Assembly (NCBI RefSeq): GCF_027595985.1
Contig: NC_073306.1
Coordinates: 194,834,000 to 194,897,999 of the forward strand
Reading direction: 5' to 3'
Source: Sorex araneus
Lineage: Eukaryota > Chordata > Mammalia > Eulipotyphla > Soricidae
Length of the DNA stretch: 64,000 nucleotides
Below the pieces are notes generated by a model. The model saw nothing but the letters and a program-made list of their open reading frames with translations. It was not told the DNA's origin and made no database searches. The position numbers were made by a program, and so were the translations under genes. How positions within the stretch are numbered: the stretch's first letter is position 1; every line of letters starts with the position of its first letter. Positions 31,620-42,344 of the stretch are shown in pieces.

Positions 31620-31712
31620 CCTCCTTTGCTTCCAATTACTATTCGGAAAGCATCAGCTGAAGAATATCAATTGGACCAAATATCCTAAGAAGAAAGAATT
31701 GTATCAGTACAG
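31620..31712 (+). other. MUC7: Candidate MUC7 untranslated exon 1
   Basis: About 93 nt from the predicted start to a splice donor CAG|GTATAT at 31712/31713. MUC7, OPRPN and SMR3 genes share a short non-coding exon 1 followed by a signal-peptide exon. The start is estimated from the TATA distance, so the left edge is approximate. Confidence 0.38.
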
Positions 31713-32094
31713 GTATATGAATGCTTTACATATTATAATGTGTTCTACTATAATTAAACTTAACAGGTTTCGAACGTGTGTATATATTTTATACATATAA
31801 TAGCCGCAGTTGCTCCCATACAATTCTCTCTTCTTGTGAATTGATAAATTATGTGTTAACAAACTCAGCTTTTAAATTATTAGAAGAAAACATTGTCTTT
31901 GGGAATTCTTTTACCTTGAAAATAAATTGACAATCCAACAGGGTACTAAGACCCTGCTAAAATGATTACAGCAATTCATTTCTATTTTTTCTAAGTTGAC
32001 CAACTGGTTTTCTCCTGATAATTATAAGCACACACCTCTGAAGCTGTTTTCATGGACCAACCACTGTACTTATTCAAGTTAATCTTCAGAACAT

Positions 32095-32268
32095 TCTTTT
32101 GTTTTTCTGGGTTCATATGCAGCGGTGCCCTGGTGCTACTCCAGGTTCTGTGTTTAGCAGTCACTGTTGGGGTTCTCAGGAAACACATACAGTTCCAGGG
32201 AGCTAACCAGCGTCAGCCACATGCAAGACAAATGTCTTAACTCTTGTACTATCTCTCTGGCCCCAGGA
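32095..32268 (-). mobile_element. Diverged SOR-like SINE
   Basis: Reverse copy with 'gtgctactccaggttctgtg' and 5' end 'gtactatctctctggcccc'. Lies in predicted MUC7 intron 1. Confidence 0.65.
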
Positions 32269-32585
32269 CAATTAAGACCTAAAATCTCAGCTCAACCAAA
32301 GTGACAGATATGGAATGTAAGCAAAGTTTTATAGACTAATCCTATGTGGTGATGTATTGCTGATATGATGGTACAACAATGGTGTATGAACACAAATTTA
32401 CTTGCCCAAATAAGTGCTCTATTGCACAATAATTTAACATTGATTTTGTTTTCTAAAATTTAGTTGGCATGTACATAGTGTAGAAATAAAAATAATGGGG
32501 GGGAATGAAATGCCATGTATTTTCCTTATGCTTCATCAATTTAACTCAGCCAAATTTAGAATGCACTTATTCTTTAAAAATTTAT

Positions 32586-32765
32586 AAAATCTAGGACTGA
32601 AGCAATAGTATAGTGGCTAGGGCGTTTGCCTTGCATGTGACTGACCCGGGTTCTATTCCCAGCATTCCATATGGTCCCCTGAGCACTGCCAGGAGTAATT
32701 CCTGAGTGCAGAGCCAGGAGTAACCCCTGTGCATCACTGGGTGTGACCAAAAAAAAAAAAAAGTA
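32586..32765 (+). mobile_element. SOR-type SINE
   Basis: Head 'ggactgaagcaatagtatag', 'gggcgtttgccttgcatgtg', 'gacccgggttctattcccag', full 3' body and a 14-nt A-run. Confidence 0.9.
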
Positions 32766-33133
32766 AAAATTTGTAAAATCTGTCTATGTGCTAAGCATAA
32801 TGATATAAAAATGAATAAAATTTGCGTTCTTGGTGAATTTAGAAAAAGTATATCAACTGGCAAGATCTTCAGTAGAATTTAGTTTTTGAAAGACTTAATT
32901 TGATGTAATTCTTTGTCCAAGGTAACAGTGTTATAACACAAAAATAAAGACTTTTTTTAAATAACATCAAAGAACATTTACAAAATTAAGTTTAGCAGAT
33001 ATTCATTTTTATTTATTTTACTTACTTATTTTATTTATTATACTGAAAACAGTTATTTTCTATAACAATTCATAGTTTGTCTGAAGGTTCAACAAATGGA
33101 ACTTTAAAAATGAGAATGAAAATTAGAAAGGTT

Positions 33134-33577
33134 GGGGAGGGTGATGCCTCCCATCATCTTTTTCCCAAGAATTGTTTTAGCTATCCTTGGACGTTTGTTA
33201 TTCCATATGAAATTTAGGATTGCTTGATCCATTTCTTTGAAGAATATCATGGGTATACTTATAGGGATCGCATTGAATCTGTATAATGCTTTAGGGAGTA
33301 TTGCCATTTTGACAACATTGATTCTCCCTATCCACGAGCAGGGTATATGTTTCCATTTCCTCATGTCCTCTTTGATTTCATGGAGTAGCGTTTTGTAGTT
33401 TTCTTTGTAAAGGTCTTTTACTTCCTTGGTTAAGCTGATTCCGAGGTACTTGATTTTCTGGGGCACGATTGTGAATGGGATTGCTTTTTTCATGTCCCTT
33501 TCCTCTGCCTCATTGTTTGCATATATGAAGGCCATGGATTTTTGGGTATTGATTTTGTAGCCTGCAACTTTAAAAAA
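33134..33577 (-). mobile_element. Inverted L1 ORF2 fragment with plus-strand poly(A) and TSD
   Basis: Open on the minus strand for 143 codons with clear L1 ORF2 sequence ([20 protein letters not shown], '[20 protein letters not shown]', '[16 protein letters not shown]'). It is flanked by the perfect 16-bp repeat gaaaattagaaaggtt (33118-33133 and 33591-33606). An A-run (33572-33590) sits at the right end on the plus strand, opposite to the sense of the ORF2 piece. This is the product expected from twin priming in which almost none of the 3' part was kept. Young, in predicted MUC7 intron 1. Confidence 0.85.
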
Positions 33578-33788
33578 AAAAAAAAGAAAAGAAAATTAGA
33601 AAGGTTTTTTTCTTCTCTTATAACTATTACTCAAAGATCCTGCCCTCACAAGACAATCTTCAGTAGAAAAAAACTCGTGCTTCAAACTAGTTACAAGGAT
33701 AATTTACTCTCTGAAATAATGTGTTAGCTTGAAACAATTGATTCTCACCACTCCAGTCAGAAACAGAATTTTTAGAAACCATTGATTT

Positions 33789-33972
33789 TGTTTGTTTGTT
33801 TGTTTGCTTGCTTTTTGGGTCACACCCAGCGATGCTCAGGGTAACTCCTGGCTTTGCACTCAGGAATTACTCCTGGCAGTGCTTGGGGGACCATATGGGA
33901 TGCCCGGGATCGAACCCCGGTCGGCCGCATGCAAGGCAAATGCCCTACCCGCTGTGCTATCGCTCCAGCCCC
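33789..33972 (-). mobile_element. SOR-type SINE with 11-bp TSD, just upstream of MUC7 exon 2
   Basis: Near-consensus reverse copy (ttttgggtcacacccagcga ... 'gtgctatcgctccagcccc'), with a (TTTG)n left tail. Bounded by accattgattt at 33778-33788 and 33973-33983. It ends 114 bp before the MUC7 exon 2 acceptor. Confidence 0.92.
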
Positions 33973-34101
33973 ACCATTGATTTATTTTAAGGTGTATTTC
34001 CTAGTATGTTACAACGTGCAATTTATCAAACTTCATCCCTCTCCACAATATCACAACAAATAGTGAGTCACTTTTTCATTTCTCAGGAACCAACAGAAAA
34101 T

Positions 34102-34155
34102 ATGAAGACTCTTTCACTACTGGCATGCATCTGTGCACTGATTTCTTGCTTCTCA
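34102..34155 (+). CDS. MUC7: MUC7 coding exon 2: signal peptide
   Basis: Encodes MKTLSLLACICALISCFS, almost the same as the human MUC7 signal peptide (MKTLPLFVCICALSACFS). The exon starts after 'catttctcag' at 34086, giving a 15-nt 5' UTR stretch before ATG, and ends with a consensus donor TCA|GTAAGT in phase 0. The phase-0 junction after the signal peptide is the common design of SCPP genes. Joined to 38577-39107 it gives a 194-residue protein. Confidence 0.93.
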
Positions 34156-34159
34156 GTAA

Positions 34160-36060
34160 GTATTCATCAAAATATCTAATCTTCTTATATTTCAGTAACA
34201 AATAGTGTTTCCCTACTTGAGACAGTAAGACTATAGCATGCATTTCCCATTTCCAAGAAGTTTTATATAATCTGTTTTCTATGATAACTTGTTCTAATCA
34301 TCAACAGATAATTAAATCATAAAAATAATCCATTTCATCTTATCTTTAATGGAGATTTTTCATAAAGAAATCAGATGAATGTCTCAGTGTTGGAAAGTCT
34401 CAGGATAATTGGAATGCAGTGAATCACTGTATTCTAATTCTGGGTGCTGGGATAAAATGGATTTCAGGGGACAAAAGCTGAAGGAAAGAGACCACTCAAG
34501 AAATTATAGCAATGGCTCGAATAGATTATGGCGATTATATTAATATCAGCAATTAAAAGAGAATATGAAGGTGTATTTAAGATACATTACACTGATTAAT
34601 TGTACAGTAATTTTGTATTGAGTGTATGGTAGAAGAAAGAAATGAACAGGAGAGTTCTATTTTAGACGTGTCAGACTTGAATGTGTGACTTCTCCAACAA
34701 GCTATCAAAAGACAATTAGCTATACATTGAGAAATTTAGATAAAGGGGTGAAGTCTTAGAATGCATTGAAGACTAGGGGAACTTGTTTGACCACCTAGAC
34801 AGAATATCTGAAAGGTCTGGATCTCAATTAAAATAACAGAAGAACCACAAGAAAGTACAGAAAATAAAGTTTACAAAAAGTATGTCTTCCAGAAAATAAA
34901 GTTTACAAAATGAGCCCTATCTCTAAGATTCTATATATCTAGGATCCACTGGGGAAAATAATAAAATCAATAAATAGTGATTTAGACCATGCCTAGTACA
35001 ATAATAACTTTACTTGACTCTACAGCTTCTCGACATATATGTAGGTTTTTTTCCTTTCAAAAAATTTGAAAGGACTTTCAAAAAACACATAAAGGTTTGT
35101 TGAATTAAGCTAGTCTCAGAATATTACTATTAGAAAGAATAGATAGCAGAAGAACAATTAAGGAAGATGGAATTTATTCTTGAATATGTGTTGTTCACTA
35201 ATTATATAATAGTCCTCAAAAAAACACCACTGAACTTTTTACATGTCTTCTAGTGCAAATTATGTGATTGTAGCAGAAAAAAAAAGAAACACTCAAATTG
35301 GGCTCAGAAACTTAAATTTATCAAACTATTTAGATGAAAACTATTTAGATAGATAAATCCATCCCAATTTCCATTTTGAGAACTTAGGTATCTAACATGT
35401 AAAGTATAGTGCAGTTATAATATGCTTTAAAATTGTTATAATCACTACTTACATACTAAATAAGTATTTTAGGTCTTACATGCATGGTGATGTTATTTGA
35501 TAAATTACACTTTAATCAAAAACCCCTGCTTGCCAAATATTTCTGGATTCCATGAAATGACACTTCAATGTACAAAATCGTTATGTGTTTATGGAATGAG
35601 TATATTGGGTTATTTTGAGTAGGCCCTTCATGGTAATTTCTATAAATACATGCATTTAAAAATCACTCCTCACAAATGTTCAGAATAAATAAACCTCTAG
35701 ACTGCTCAATTTCTTAAAAGATGTTAGTAAGAGAATTTCCAAAGAACTTGAGCATCAAGAAGTAGCACAGGAATGTCACTGTGGCCTTGTTTTTAGAAAA
35801 TAGAGGAAGTGTTTGTTGCTACCCATAATTGGAGAAGGTTAGTCTCCCAGTGCTCGAACCAACCTACTCTGCTTTCAGTGCCTCAGATACCGTGTCTCCT
35901 CTCTACCAGATTTCCCAAAAGGATTGCAGGGACATGATTTAGAGTCAGATGAAAAACTCTATAAGATGTAGCACTATTTAAAGATACAGCTTACTTGCTT
36001 GTTGGAAAAGAATTTGAAGTTTCAAAATGATCATAAAATAGACTAGTAACAAAATATAAA
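34160..36060 (+). other. MUC7 intron 2, left part: no repeat recognised
   Basis: AT-rich intron sequence. A short local duplication of 'agaaaataaagtttacaaaa' is at about 34857 and 34892. No exon or SINE was seen over about 1.9 kb. Confidence 0.5.
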
Positions 36061-36084
36061 AACATTTAGTATGGTATTTTTGTT

Positions 36085-36370
36085 TGTTTTTTAATTTCCA
36101 GGGAGGGCCATGTAGACCTTGTGATCTAGTTCTCTTCTTTTCTGGTTCTCCTTCTGGTGTCCCTTCTTTTCTGGTTCTCCTTCTGGTGTTCTCTCTCTCA
36201 TGACCTACTTTTCTTACTCCTCTACTTCCTGCTACCCTTCCTTCCTTCTTCAAGCATCCAGCTTCCCTCTCCCTGACTTCAGCCCTCTCCCACCCTTCTC
36301 ACTTTTGTCTATGACTCTACTCTTTCCTCTCTTCTCTCACTCTTTCCCCTCCCTTCCCTCTAAAACATAA
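36085..36370 (+). repeat. Pyrimidine-rich low-complexity tract
   Basis: C/T-rich sequence in MUC7 intron 2. It contains two tandem copies of a unit of about 31 bp with 'ttttctggttctccttctgg' (about 36139 and 36170). Confidence 0.75.
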
Positions 36371-36515
36371 TTCACATATGAAAATACATTCATTAAAAGT
36401 TACTTAATCTCTCTGTGACTCAATTTTCTCACCAGTATAATTAGGATAATAAAAGTATCTAAACATTTAGGATAAAGTCTTGCATAAAGTGCTTATATAA
36501 GAATTTTCCCCCCAA

Positions 36516-36666
36516 CGGAGAGTGGAGGGTTGGTGGGGAGGATACTGTGATTTGTGGTAGTGGAATATGTGCACTGGTGAAAGGATGGGTGTTTGAGCAT
36601 TGTATAACTGAGACTTAAACCTGAAAGCTTTGTACCTTTCCACATGGTGATTCAATAAATAAATAA
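36516..36666 (+). mobile_element. Short L1 3' end with 19-bp TSD
   Basis: G-rich L1 3' UTR end and (AAAT)n tail, bounded by the perfect 19-bp repeat ataagaattttccccccaa at 36497-36515 and 36667-36685. About 150 bp, very young by its perfect TSD. Confidence 0.9.
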
Positions 36667-37064
36667 ATAAGAATTTTCCCCCCAAAATGAGCATATCCTT
36701 AATACATTCCTATTGATTTGCATTGATTCTTACAAGTACCTCAGATTTTATTGCAAATATTTAGTGGCATTTTAAATTTCTTCCGTTTCAACTTCCCTAA
36801 CCCTAATTCCAAACAATAAATTCTGCTAAATGATAACTATAAACCACAACTATCTGTCTTTCTACATCTGTCATACCTCACTTTATATTATCTATAATAG
36901 CTGTGTAGTAGTCCACTGTGTAAATATACTGTGTTCATCTCATGATCAACATATATTTTTCTCCAATTTTTCATTATTAGTAGTAATGCTACAGTGAATA
37001 TGGAGCATATAGATCATTCAATTGTGTTTTATTATTCTTAAAATATCAGAATTAGAATACTAAG

Positions 37065-37910
37065 TTTTTTTTTTAAATAACTTTATTAAATAGAATCACC
37101 GTGAGAGCAGATACAAAGCTTTTGGGTTTCAGTCTCGGTCATAGAATGATGAAACACCTGTCTCTTTACCAGTGCACATTTTCCACTGCCAAAAACCCCA
37201 GTTATCCTCATCCCAGACCCCCCCCCCACCTGTGTGGCAAATGATTTCCACATTACTCTCTCTCTACTTTGATTGCATTCAGTATTTTGACACCAGACAC
37301 ACCATTATTACTTGGGATTTTACCCCAACACTCAGATCTGCCAAAAAGGCAACATTAGACAATTTATATTCCATTGCTGATTATGAAAAGCATATGATGT
37401 TGCGTGGCTGCAATAGCAGCTGCACGATTTTGGAATTCTGAAATTTTAATAATTAAATCTGGAGTGATTTCTACCAAAAGCCGATGGGTTTCGAGATTTG
37501 TTTCTGAGTCTCTGGGATCATGGCTTAAGCCGCTTGATCAATAGCCAGGGGGCCCATTCTTGGGCAGCGACTCAGGGTCTCGTTGGTGGGGGGGTTGGGA
37601 GGGGGGAGGACAAGACCAGCTCCACCCCCATCCCGTGAGGCCCCGCATGTCACTGCAGGCCCATACCTAGTTGTCCATTGGCCTCTGGAAGATGGTGACC
37701 ACTGAGCCCCCAGGGGGAACTGGCAGAGGGACAGCACCATTTCCCACCTGGTGTGACCTGCGAAGTCCAGACGCATTTCTGCCAAAAGCCGCTGGATTCC
37801 AAGATTTGTTTCTGAGTCTCTGGGATCATGGCTTAATCAGCTTGATCAGTAGCCAGAGGGCCTGTTCTTGGGCGGCGACTCAGGGTCTTGTTGGGGCAGG
37901 GGAGAAAAGG
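37065..37910 (-). mobile_element. Composite retroelement 2: GC-rich monomers plus L1-like 3' end, minus strand
   Basis: Bounded by agaatactaag at 37054-37064 and 37911-37921. The left end is a T-run followed by the reverse L1 3' UTR pattern (aatcaccgtgagagcagata, 'ttaccagtgcacattttcca'). The right end holds two copies of a GC-rich block of about 115 bp (about 37472-37585 and 37776-37895; each has 'gatttgtttctgagtctctg') about 304 bp apart. This is the same layout as 15515-16277, but I see no clear similarity between the two monomer types. No ORF. Confidence 0.7.
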
Positions 37911-37921
37911 AGAATACTAAG

Positions 37922-38570
37922 ATATTTTTAAATGGCTATTTTGATCATTTAAAACTTTTTTTAAAATAAGATTTTTACTTCCTAATAAACACTTTTAACA
38001 TTAAAGGTTTTATTCCATGAAAATTCAGGGGTTTTTTTCTTGTCAATCCCACCCATTGAATCTCCCAGTACGTGTTTAATAGGATATATCTGTTTTATGT
38101 TTAAGGCATAGTTTTAGGTATTGAACATATAAAATCAATAAAACAAAAGCCCTGTCTTCATGAAATTGGTCATCTGAGTTAGAAAATGAAAGTATAACTA
38201 TTCCAGCATAGAAATCATAGACTCAATTTTGTATGTGAAATTTAATTTCATCTGAATCATTTCATGCATAAGAAAACATTCACTAAGACCAAGTAAAAAT
38301 ACGTGATCAGTCTAAACTCACCCAGCTATTTAATGACTAATGCAGAATTTTGGAAACATAGTCCTCTAATAATCTGGGAATTTTTAGCATCTTCAGAGTC
38401 TGTCTGGGAAGTGAAAGACTGTTGGTGCTTATTGAAATTTGATCAAATTAGAAGAATAAACATTCAATCCACTACAATTCAGTTTTTAACTTCAAAACTG
38501 CTCAACCCACATTAAGCATTAGCTCTCAGTTACTTAATTATAGATGTTTTACATTCTTTCATCTTTCTTT
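37922..38570 (+). other. MUC7 intron 2, right part: no repeat recognised
   Basis: Single-copy-looking sequence leading to the polypyrimidine tract and acceptor tctttctatag at 38576. Confidence 0.5.
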
Positions 38571-38576
38571 CTATAG

Positions 38577-39107
38577 TTCTGTGAAGGTCACAGAAGACAC
38601 CCGGGGATGCATCACAGAGGTCATCATTACCATGGACCACCATTTCATCACAGACCACAAAACTACTTCCCTCCTGGTTATCCCAGATACCCACCACATT
38701 TTGGTTCAGGGATGGGAGTCATCATAATGCCAAAATTTCCTTTTCCACACAAATGTCCCCAAAAAAATAACACAGTGGTCAACAATAATACCCAAGAAAC
38801 TGCAACAGAAGCTCCACCTGCAAAAGCCACAACTCTCGGCGTTAATCCACCTCCAACCGAGGGTCAGAATGAAAATAAGGTCACTGAGGGCCCTACTGTA
38901 ACTCCAAAGGAGACCAGAGCTGTGCCAACTACAGTTTCTCCAACTTCATCTCCACCAGAGAGTACACCTGATACAGATAGCACATCTAGCCCTGCACCCC
39001 CAACCCAAGGTAGTACTTCAGCCCCTAAACAAGATAAGGCTTCTCAAATCCTGTCAGATCTAAATAAGTTGTGGCAACACATTATGGGTGTTCTGAAGGA
39101 GCAATAG
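38577..39107 (+). CDS. MUC7: MUC7 coding exon 3: His-rich head and short PTS region, no 23-residue repeats
   Basis: Starts FCEGHRRHPG after the acceptor and stops at TAG 39105-39107. Protein residues 19-194. The head is rich in His (10 in about 43 residues: HRRH, MHHRGHHYHG, FHH), as in the histatin-like N-terminal region of human MUC7. Cys20 and Cys78 are the cysteines of the mature part. Two NNT sequons follow Cys78, where human MUC7 also has Asn-x-Ser/Thr sites. A region of about 100 residues rich in Thr/Pro/Ser follows (TEAPPAKATT, TVSPTSSPPESTPDT). The end SAPKQDKASQILSDLNKLW...KEQ matches the human end SAPGQNKISRFLLYMKNLL...VEQ. Human MUC7 is about 377 residues with six 23-residue Thr/Pro/Ala repeats; here the repeat domain is absent. 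Secreted, probably salivary. Orthology is supported at both ends and by gene order. Confidence 0.93.
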   Translation, partial: FCEGHRRHPGMHHRGHHYHGPPFHHRPQNYFPPGYPRYPPHFGSGMGVIIMPKFPFPHKCPQKNNTVVNNNTQETATEAPPAKATTLGVNPPPTEGQNENKVTEGPTVTPKETRAVPTTVSPTSSPPESTPDTDSTSSPAPPTQGSTSAPKQDKASQILSDLNKLWQHIMGVLKEQ

Positions 39108-40020
39108 AATACCATAATTTTGAGGTGTCTTGTCAGTCTATATAACTTATGAAGGCAAGAGTACTATCTTAATTTTTCCACCAATCTCAGTAGAATTACG
39201 GTATCATTCTAATTTAAAGGACTAGTATAAATCTTTGAATCTAAATATTCACCTCACATGACCTACTAACAAGAAAAATATGTAGCACAAACCAGGTGGA
39301 TTTTCTTGTGGAATCTAAGAGGCTATTGATGAGTGACAAAGTTCTTAGATGAAGAAAGAAAAATGGCATAGATAAGCAAATATTACCTTTTCCCTAGATA
39401 TTCGGAGCTATAAGTTCACTTCATTGTACCCTCAATCAAAAATCCACCTGAATTCCCTGATCCTAAAAAGTATAAAGGATAAGAATTGGGTCTCTCGAAA
39501 TAAGTAAGAACACCCAAATATCTACAGACAGCTTTATAATTGTGCTAGTGGTTAGTTTCTGATCACTGTTAAAAGGAATCTGGCAACGAAATATGAACAG
39601 GATCAGTCATGACTTTTATTTTGAGAGTATGTAATATTTGTGATTGACATTAACTGTATTTTATCTAAGATAAGAAGATATTTTTGCAAGTTTATCTGGT
39701 GCTTATAATATTTTACCATTAATTTAATTACTTCACATTCATTTTCAGTCAAATTAATTAAATTAAATTGTTTGATGTTTTCTAAAACTCTTAGCTATAT
39801 GTTTGCCTTTTTTAAAAGAAAAACATACCTGCCTACTGCCCTAATGTTCTGAAAATAAGTCCTGATCCTAATTCGTAAAGGAATAATAATTACATGGTAT
39901 GTGCTAATAATGTTCATTTGGCCATGGAGGTATCTTTATTCTCTGGCACTATTGCTAAGAACTCTAGTGATTGTATTTAGTCATTTTTCTAACTAATTAA
40001 AACTTCACTTGGCAATCAAT
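39108..40020 (+). other. MUC7: MUC7 3' UTR and downstream, candidate poly(A) signal
   Basis: No repeat until the SINE at 40155. The best poly(A) signal is ATTAAA at 39996-40001, followed by a GT/T-rich stretch (tctttttgtgtgtttatttg), which would give a 3' UTR of about 0.9 kb. Weaker A/T-rich options exist upstream. Confidence 0.35.
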
Positions 40021-40154
40021 CTTTTTGTGTGTTTATTTGGAAACCTATGTCTCTCTTAGATTGATACTAGTACAGAGAAACCCAAATTAAAATTCACACA
40101 TTCTCATCACCCTGTAATTAAGTAGCCACATAACCTGTGTAAGAATCTCAATAT

Positions 40155-40335
40155 AAGGGGCTGGAGCGATAGCGGGTAGGGCATTTACCTTGCACACGTC
40201 CGACTTGGGTTCAATTCCCAGCATCCCATATGGTCCCATGAGCACTGCCAGGAGTAATTCCTGAGTGCAGAGCCAGGAGTAACCCCTGTGAATTTCCAGG
40301 TGTGTCCCAAAAAGAAAAAAAAAGGAGAAAAAAAT
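40155..40335 (+). mobile_element. SOR-type SINE with 12-bp TSD
   Basis: Head 'aggggctggagcgatagcgg', B-box-like 'gggttcaattcccag', 3' body and A-rich tail. Bounded by gaatctcaatat at 40143-40154 and 40336-40347. Confidence 0.92.
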
Positions 40336-40429
40336 GAATCTCAATATCTCTAGTCATCAAGGTATATTTTTGTTTCTTGAAAAACAAAGAATTTACTTAA
40401 ATTAACTCAAATGTCACTTAGTAGGGGGA

Positions 40430-40605
40430 AGGGGTTTTTTTGGTGGGGCCACAACCTGCAGTGTTAGGCTTACTCCTGGCTCTGTGCTCAGGGATCAACT
40501 CCTGGAGGGACTAGACAGATCATATGGAGTGCTGGAGATCAAACCCAGGTGTGCTGTATGCAAGGCAGGTGCCCTAGCTGCTGTATTGCCCTGGCCCCAC
40601 TTAAG
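40430..40605 (-). mobile_element. Diverged SOR-like SINE
   Basis: Reverse copy: 'cttactcctggctctgtgct', 'gatcaaacccaggtgtgctg' and 5' end 'tattgccctggcccc'. Confidence 0.7.
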
Positions 40606-40609
40606 TTTA

Positions 40610-41350
40610 TTTATTAACGTAACATTTACAATCCACTTTTTTTGCTGCATGCATCTCAGACTGCAATTATGAACCTCCAGAACTCTCACTTAACTATTTC
40701 TGATGGTCTCATTTTGGAGTACAAATCTTTTTTAGTTATTTTTAAAGAATAGTAGCAACTACTCCTTTACCTGGAACTGTACCCCAGATTGAGAATTGCA
40801 AAAAATATGTCATCATCAGACTGGGCATTCCACCATTCAGTGAAAGAATATGTCGATGTAGTCTCCATTTACATTAATTAAAATGCTTGGGAGGCATCTA
40901 CAATAGAATACATCACATTAATCACATTAGTCTCAGCAATAACTTTGTACAATACTACACTCAGTTGCCTTAAGCCATGTGAGACAGAGAGGGAAGAGTT
41001 CAGTACATGAATTAGTCAGAAATAAGTCATTTCTACTCTAGCCTATTAGCATACTTTCTGATGTTTCATGATCTGTTTTATCATTTTAAGGAAAGGTTAA
41101 ACTGTATAACTTCTTCCTACTATAACCTGCCATTTGTTAGAAAACAAAATGTGAGAGACTTATAGCCCTTGATAAGAAGCATCCTGAAATTTCAGATTTT
41201 TTAAAGGAGAATGTACAGATAAATAGTTTTTAATTTTGTAATTATTGTGACATTTTATTAGGCCTTATAAATATGCCCTATATTAGCTCATGTTAGTAGT
41301 AAAAAAGATAATTAAGAAGTAAAAGTTAACTAAGTTAACTAAAAGATAAT
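40610..41350. other. Intergenic sequence, nothing recognised
   Basis: No supported exon or repeat. Confidence 0.45.
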
Positions 41351-41351
41351 G

Positions 41352-41525
41352 AAGAGCCAGAGTGATAGCACACAGATAAGGTGCTTGCCTTTCATGTGTT
41401 CATCCCAGGTTCAATCCCAGGCATCCCATGTAGTCCCCCAAGCACCACTAGGACTGATCCATGAGTGCAGAGCCAGGAACAAGCCCTGAGTACCGCCAGG
41501 TGTGGCCCTAAAACAAAAGAAAAGT
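41352..41525 (+). mobile_element. SOR-like SINE
   Basis: Head 'agagccagagtgatagcaca', B-box-like 'aggttcaatcccaggcatcc', body and AAAC-rich tail. Confidence 0.8.
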
Positions 41526-41529
41526 GAAA

Positions 41530-42015
41530 ATATAGAAAATATTTCTAATTCGATTGTTAAATCTTTAAGTGGTAATAACTTTAAAGAAAAACTAACTCTA
41601 ATCAACAAACTAAATTTTGAGAAATGAAGTTATTCCAAACCCATGAAGATGCTTACTAACTATGTACATTTTTCATAATGGGAGGGACCATCTTAAGCAA
41701 GAGACAGAAACATCTTTACATAGTTCCCTGGAACAAATGCTACAGTTTTGTCAGATAACTGCTAAACAGTCCTCAAAGAATGCTTGAATATTTTACTGTT
41801 TTTCTTCTTGTTTATTACACTTTATGTCAGTGGTGAGCATGTATTAATGATCAATTCATTTTATTTCACCACTGAATTACAAAGGTAAGATGTGATGTAA
41901 AAGAAAAGTATATATGACTATTAGAGCTAATTATAATATTAAGCCTTCAGATCAATAATATTCTTCCATGAAGGAACAGAAAGAAATGTGTTTTCTTTAT
42001 CTTAAAAAAACAAAT
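41530..42015. other. Intergenic sequence, nothing recognised
   Basis: AT-rich, no supported feature. Confidence 0.45.
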
Positions 42016-42019
42016 CACT

Positions 42020-42200
42020 AGGACCAGAGCTATACTGTGTACAGTAGATACAGAACTTGCCTTTCACACAGCTGACCCAGGTTTGGTCTCCAGCAACCCA
42101 TATGGCCCCCTAATCCTGACAGGATTGATCCCTGGGTATAGAGTCAGGAGTAAACACTGGACACTTCTGGGTGTGCTCCATAAAAACTAATTACTGAATT
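42020..42200 (+). mobile_element. Diverged SOR-like SINE
   Basis: 'ggaccagagctatactgtgt', 'acagctgacccaggtttggt' and 'gtaaacactggacacttctg'. Confidence 0.65.
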
Positions 42201-42344
42201 AGCGTTGATTTATAATATTATACAGGTGTCAGATGTGCATCATTATAAATAAACAACTGTCCCTTTAATTATCTTTTGATTCAACATTGACCCCACTAGG
42301 AGACATTAATAACACCTGGAGGTCATTTCATTTATTATTAACTA

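Noticed and set aside
33104-33535. Protein-coding gene on the minus strand
   Set aside because: Clear L1 ORF2 fragment within a TSD-bounded insertion.
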